Source of the DNA: Modestobacter sp.
Lineage (GTDB): Bacteria > Actinomycetota > Actinomycetes > Mycobacteriales > Geodermatophilaceae
Length of the DNA stretch: 7,509 nucleotides
NCBI GenBank assembly: GCA_025965775.1
Contig: JAOPWG010000027.1
Coordinates: 1 to 7,509, forward strand
Direction of reading: 5' to 3'
How positions within the stretch are numbered: position 1 is the stretch's first letter; every line of letters begins with the position of its first letter. The translations under genes were made by a program, and so were the position numbers. Below, one piece after another: positions 5,014 to 7,509 of the stretch. The notes below the pieces were generated by a model that worked only from the letters and a program-made list of their open reading frames with translations, was not told the DNA's origin and did no database searches.

Positions 5014-5631
5014 TCAGAGCTCCTGGGCGAGCTCCGCGCGGATGGTCGCGTCGTCCGGCAGCGGCGTGGCGAGCTGGCAGTGGTCCTTGAGCACCTGCCC
5101 GAACGGGGCGAGCGACGAGCGCTCCACGCGGCCGGCCGGATCCCACAGACCCGAGCGCATCACGGCCTTGCCGCACTGGAAGTAGGCCCGCTGCACCCGC
5201 AGGACCAGCACCGAGCGGGGCGCGCGACCGAACTCGGTGAGGTCGATCCCGAGGTCGTCGGCGCCGACGAGCGACGTCGTCCCGAAGACCTTGAGCGTCT
5301 CCTCGACGCCGGGCACGAAGAACAGCAGCGCCGCCTTCGGGTTCGCCGCCAGGTTGCGCAGGCTGTCGACCCGGTTGTTTCCGGGCCGGTCCGGCAGGGC
5401 CAGCCGGTGCTCGTCGAGCACGTGCACGAAGCCCGGGTCCCCGCCGCGCGGGGAGACGTCCGGCCAGCCGTCGGCGTCGGCCGTCGACAGGGTGGCGAAC
5501 GGGGACAGCGCGATGAACCCGGCGCAGTGCCGGTCGACGCGGTCGATCACCTTGTCCAGCACCAGCTGCGAGGGGGCGCGGTAGCCGTCGAGCACGTCGG
5601 TGCCGCTGGGCGGGGCGGCGACGGGGTCCAC
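5014..5631 (-). CDS. Pyridoxamine 5'-phosphate oxidase-like FMN-binding flavoprotein
   Basis: A 205-residue split-barrel flavoprotein, in style the MSMEG_1061/DR2398-like PPOX subgroup (TIGR04025, from memory). Seen: FIALSPFATLSTADADGWPD (39-58) as the first barrel strands, VSPRGGDPGFV (59-69), the FMN-contact region LPDRPGNNRVDSLRNLAANP (79-98), ALLFFVPG (101-108) and the C-terminal AYFQCGKAVMRSGLWDP (149-165). Members bind FMN or F420 and reduce various small molecules; a genuine role in vitamin B6 synthesis is unlikely for this subgroup. GTG 5631 is chosen because TACCGT stands six bases upstream; the GTG at 5670 would add thirteen residues outside the domain and run through the divergent promoter. 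It is divergent from the thioesterase, 41 bases apart. Confidence 0.9.
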   Translation of the reverse strand: MDPVAAPPSGTDVLDGYRAPSQLVLDKVIDRVDRHCAGFIALSPFATLSTADADGWPDVSPRGGDPGFVHVLDEHRLALPDRPGNNRVDSLRNLAANPKAALLFFVPGVEETLKVFGTTSLVGADDLGIDLTEFGRAPRSVLVLRVQRAYFQCGKAVMRSGLWDPAGRVERSSLAPFGQVLKDHCQLATPLPDDATIRAELAQEL

Positions 5632-5634
5632 GTC

Positions 5635-5664
5635 ATGACGGTAGCGGCCATCGCTGGGTAGCCT
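5635..5664 (+). promoter_or_regulatory. Candidate promoter of the thioesterase gene, leaderless or nearly so
   Basis: ATGACG (5635-5640, four of six with TTGACA), an 18-base spacer, then TAGCCT (5659-5664). GTG 5673 begins eight bases after the -10 box, so the mRNA would have no or almost no leader. There is no Shine-Dalgarno sequence before that GTG. Confidence 0.42.
5638..5643 (-). promoter_or_regulatory. Candidate -10 box of a leaderless PPOX mRNA
   Basis: TACCGT on the minus strand ends six bases before GTG 5631. It lies inside the 41-base divergent spacer and would overlap the -35 region of the thioesterase promoter. Confidence 0.42.
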
Positions 5665-5672
5665 GCCCACCC

Positions 5673-6062
5673 GTGTCTGCGGTGTGGAGCTCCCCGGTCC
5701 GGTTCGTCGAGTGCGATCAGCAGGGCGTGGTCTTCAACGCCCACTACCTGACCTGGGCCGACGAGGCGGCGAACGCCTGGTGGGCGGCTCGCGGGCTGCC
5801 GTGGGAGGCGCTGGTCGAGCGGGGCGTCGAGTACTTCGTCAAGGCCAGCTCGCAGGACTGGACCTCCTCGGCCCGGTGGGGCGACACCGTCACGGTGGAC
5901 GCCGAGCTCGACGCGCTGGGCCGGACCAGCCTGACGCTGCGGTTCACGGTCCGGGTCGGCGACCGGGCCTGCTGCGAGGTCCGCACTGTCTACGTCGCGA
6001 CCGCCGGCGGCCTGCCCACGCCGTGGCCGGACGACGTCCGGGCGCGGGTCAGCGAGGGCTGA
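5673..6062 (+). CDS. Hotdog-fold acyl-CoA thioesterase (4HBT/YbgC-like)
   Basis: A 129-residue single hotdog domain. The N-terminal [20 protein letters not shown] (9-28) matches the 4-hydroxybenzoyl-CoA thioesterase/YbgC pattern, in which an aspartate (here D15) before the GVV stretch is the catalytic residue and the following residues lead into the central 'sausage' helix. The rest ([20 protein letters not shown], then [11 protein letters not shown] and [10 protein letters not shown]) gives the remaining strands. It should hydrolyse an acyl-CoA thioester in the cytosol; chain or ring preference cannot be read. The length is slightly short but complete for the family. It is divergent from the PPOX gene, and its last 14 bases overlap the end of cobQ on the other strand. 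Confidence 0.9.
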   Translation: MSAVWSSPVRFVECDQQGVVFNAHYLTWADEAANAWWAARGLPWEALVERGVEYFVKASSQDWTSSARWGDTVTVDAELDALGRTSLTLRFTVRVGDRACCEVRTVYVATAGGLPTPWPDDVRARVSEG

Positions 6063-7509
6063 GCACCCCCGAGGGCAACAGCGGGAGTCCGTCCGGCGGC
6101 CCGGACTCGATCAGCCGCCACAGCGCGTCGGTGTCGGCATGATCGGCGACCAGGTCGCCGAGGGCGTCCAGCCGGGCCTCGCGGACGGCGGCGAAGTCGG
6201 TGTCGGGGGCCGGCACGAACCGGCGGCCGCTGACCCGGGCCACCTCGGTGAGGAAGGCGCGGCGGAACCCGTCGTCCTCCAGCGCGCCGTGCCACGTCGT
6301 CCCCCAGACCGACCCGGCGCGGGCGCCGTCCAGGAAGGGCTGGGCGGGCGGGTCCTGGGCGGTCCAGTCGACGGTGACCACGCCGTGGTGGATCTCGTAG
6401 CCGCGCACCTGCTGGCCGAGCGCCGTGCCGACCGGCCGGCCGAGGGTCTTGTGCGGTGCGAACCGGACGTCGGTGGGCAGCAGTCCGAGCCCGGGGACGA
6501 CGCCGGTGCCGGACTCCACGTCGTCGGTGATGGTGCGGGCCAGCATCTGGTGTCCGCCGCAGATCCCCAGCACCGCGCGGCCTTCGGCGGCCCGGCGGGT
6601 GACGGCGTCGGCGAGCCCGGTCTCGCGCAGCCAGCCCAGGTCGGCGACGGTGGACCGGGTGCCCGGCAGCACGACGAGGTCGGCGTCGGCCAGCTCCTCG
6701 GGACGGGTGGCGTAGCGCAGCAGGACGCCGGGCTCGGCGGCCAGTGCGTCCAGGTCGGTGAAGTTCGACAGCCGGGGAAGCCGGGCGACCGACACCCGCA
6801 GCACGTCCTCGCCGTGCGGGGGCAGCGCCGGCCCGCGGGCGGCGTCGACCCCGAGGGAGTCCTCGACGTCCATCTCCAGACCGGACCGCCACGGCAGCAC
6901 CCCCAGCGTCGGACGGCCGGTCAGCGCGGCGAGCTGGTCCAGTCCCGGGGCCAGCAGCCGCACGTCGCCGCGGAACTTGTTGACGAGGAAGCCGGCGACC
7001 AGCCGTTGGTCGGCCGGCGGCATCAGCGCGACCGTGCCGTAGAGCGCGGCGAACACCCCGCCCCGGTCGATGTCACCGACGACCACCACGGGCAGCTGCG
7101 CGGCGGTGGCCAGGCCCATGTTGGCGATGTCGTCGGCACGCAGGTTGATCTCGGTGGGGGACCCGGCCCCCTCGCAGACGACGACGTCGAAGCGGGCGCG
7201 CAGGTCGGCCAGGCTGGCGAGGACCTGATCGAGGAGGGCGGCCTTCATCGGCCGGTAGGACAGCGCGGTCACGTCGGCGACCGGCCGGCCCAGGACGACG
7301 ACCTGACTGGAGTCGCCACCCCCGGGCTTGAGCAGCACGGGGTTCATCGCCGCCTCCGGCTCGACCCGGGCGGCCGCGGCCTGCATGACCTGGGCCCGGC
7401 CGATCTCCGCGCCGTCGGCGGTGACCATCGAGTTGTTGCTCATGTTCTGCGCCTTGAACGGCGCCACGGAGACCCCCTGGCGGGCCAGCCAGCGGCAGAT
7501 CCCGGCGGT
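6049..7509 (-). CDS. cobQ: Cobyric acid synthase CobQ (glutamine-hydrolysing), N-terminus outside window
   Basis: The visible 486 residues are nearly the whole enzyme. CobQ amidates adenosylcobyrinic acid a,c-diamide at the b, d, e and g side chains using glutamine and ATP, late in cobalamin synthesis. Seen: [20 protein letters not shown] entering the family signature [12 protein letters not shown], then [18 protein letters not shown] and [18 protein letters not shown] of the ATP-binding half, and NKFRGD. The C-terminal glutamine amidotransferase domain has [12 protein letters not shown], the nucleophile in [10 protein letters not shown] (Cys codon at 6561-6559), GYEIHHG, and the catalytic histidine in [17 protein letters not shown] (codon 6291-6289). 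Only about 15-20 N-terminal residues with the P-loop are cut off by the right edge. The frame is intact throughout. Its 3' end runs 14 bases into the convergent thioesterase gene. No riboswitch for this gene is in view; one could lie beyond the edge. Confidence 0.97.
   Translation of the reverse strand, partial: TAGICRWLARQGVSVAPFKAQNMSNNSMVTADGAEIGRAQVMQAAAARVEPEAAMNPVLLKPGGGDSSQVVVLGRPVADVTALSYRPMKAALLDQVLASLADLRARFDVVVCEGAGSPTEINLRADDIANMGLATAAQLPVVVVGDIDRGGVFAALYGTVALMPPADQRLVAGFLVNKFRGDVRLLAPGLDQLAALTGRPTLGVLPWRSGLEMDVEDSLGVDAARGPALPPHGEDVLRVSVARLPRLSNFTDLDALAAEPGVLLRYATRPEELADADLVVLPGTRSTVADLGWLRETGLADAVTRRAAEGRAVLGICGGHQMLARTITDDVESGTGVVPGLGLLPTDVRFAPHKTLGRPVGTALGQQVRGYEIHHGVVTVDWTAQDPPAQPFLDGARAGSVWGTTWHGALEDDGFRRAFLTEVARVSGRRFVPAPDTDFAAVREARLDALGDLVADHADTDALWRLIESGPPDGLPLLPSGVLSPR

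Noticed and set aside
5990..6892. 300-codon minus-strand frame inside cobQ
   Set aside because: It overlaps the unmistakable glutamine amidotransferase domain of CobQ in another frame.
1..7509. CRISPR array, insertion sequence, prophage or attachment site
   Set aside because: No regularly spaced repeats, transposase motifs, terminal inverted repeats or integrase were seen on either strand.

Overview
The window is very GC-rich, with GTG starts, an almost complete bias for G or C at third codon positions, and actinobacterial-type gene families. It reads as ordinary chromosome of a high-GC actinomycete. A Geodermatophilaceae-like genus (Blastococcus, Geodermatophilus, Modestobacter) is my guess from gene style only. 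There is no sign of a mobile element, CRISPR array, phage, rRNA or tRNA gene.

Layout, left to right. (1) 1-520, minus strand: the N-terminal part of a ChlI/BchI-type AAA+ chelatase subunit, running off the left edge. (2) 538-903: a 366-base gap without a gene. It holds a clear cobalamin (B12) riboswitch on the minus strand, a hairpin that can hide a Shine-Dalgarno sequence, a possible six-codon leader ORF, and palindromes near the divergent plus-strand gene. (3) 904-3081, plus strand: an AbrB-type membrane transporter, then an LLM-class flavin-dependent oxidoreductase with a perfect AGGAGG ribosome site. (4) 3143-3406, plus: a small hypothetical protein with an FVGGPLDG motif that probably starts at CTG. 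(5) 3427-4032, minus: a MazF/PemK-fold protein with a disordered basic N-terminal extension and no recognisable antitoxin. (6) 4033-4320: a divergent intergenic region with repeated GTGTGAC/GTCACAC elements. (7) 4321-4518, plus: a 65-residue hypothetical protein, closed by a perfect hairpin shared with the convergent neighbour. (8) 4548-4973 and 5014-5631, minus: a VOC/glyoxalase-like protein and a PPOX-type FMN flavoprotein. (9) 5673-6062, plus: a hotdog-fold thioesterase, divergent from the PPOX gene. (10) 6049 to the right edge, minus: cobyric acid synthase CobQ, lacking only its extreme N-terminus and overlapping the thioesterase tail to tail by 14 bases.

The theme that links the ends is cobalamin synthesis. 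The left gene looks like a chelatase subunit acting in cobalt insertion and sits under a B12 riboswitch. The right gene, cobQ, performs the later amidation of the corrin ring. The genes between are accessory or housekeeping enzymes with no shared pathway that I can see. A recurring architectural feature is a TANNNT hexamer 6-8 bases before the start codon in four genes, which suggests leaderless mRNAs. I found no convincing new multi-gene system. The best leads are the riboswitch/leader arrangement, the CTG-started small protein, the orphan MazF-like protein and the repeat-rich intergenic region.
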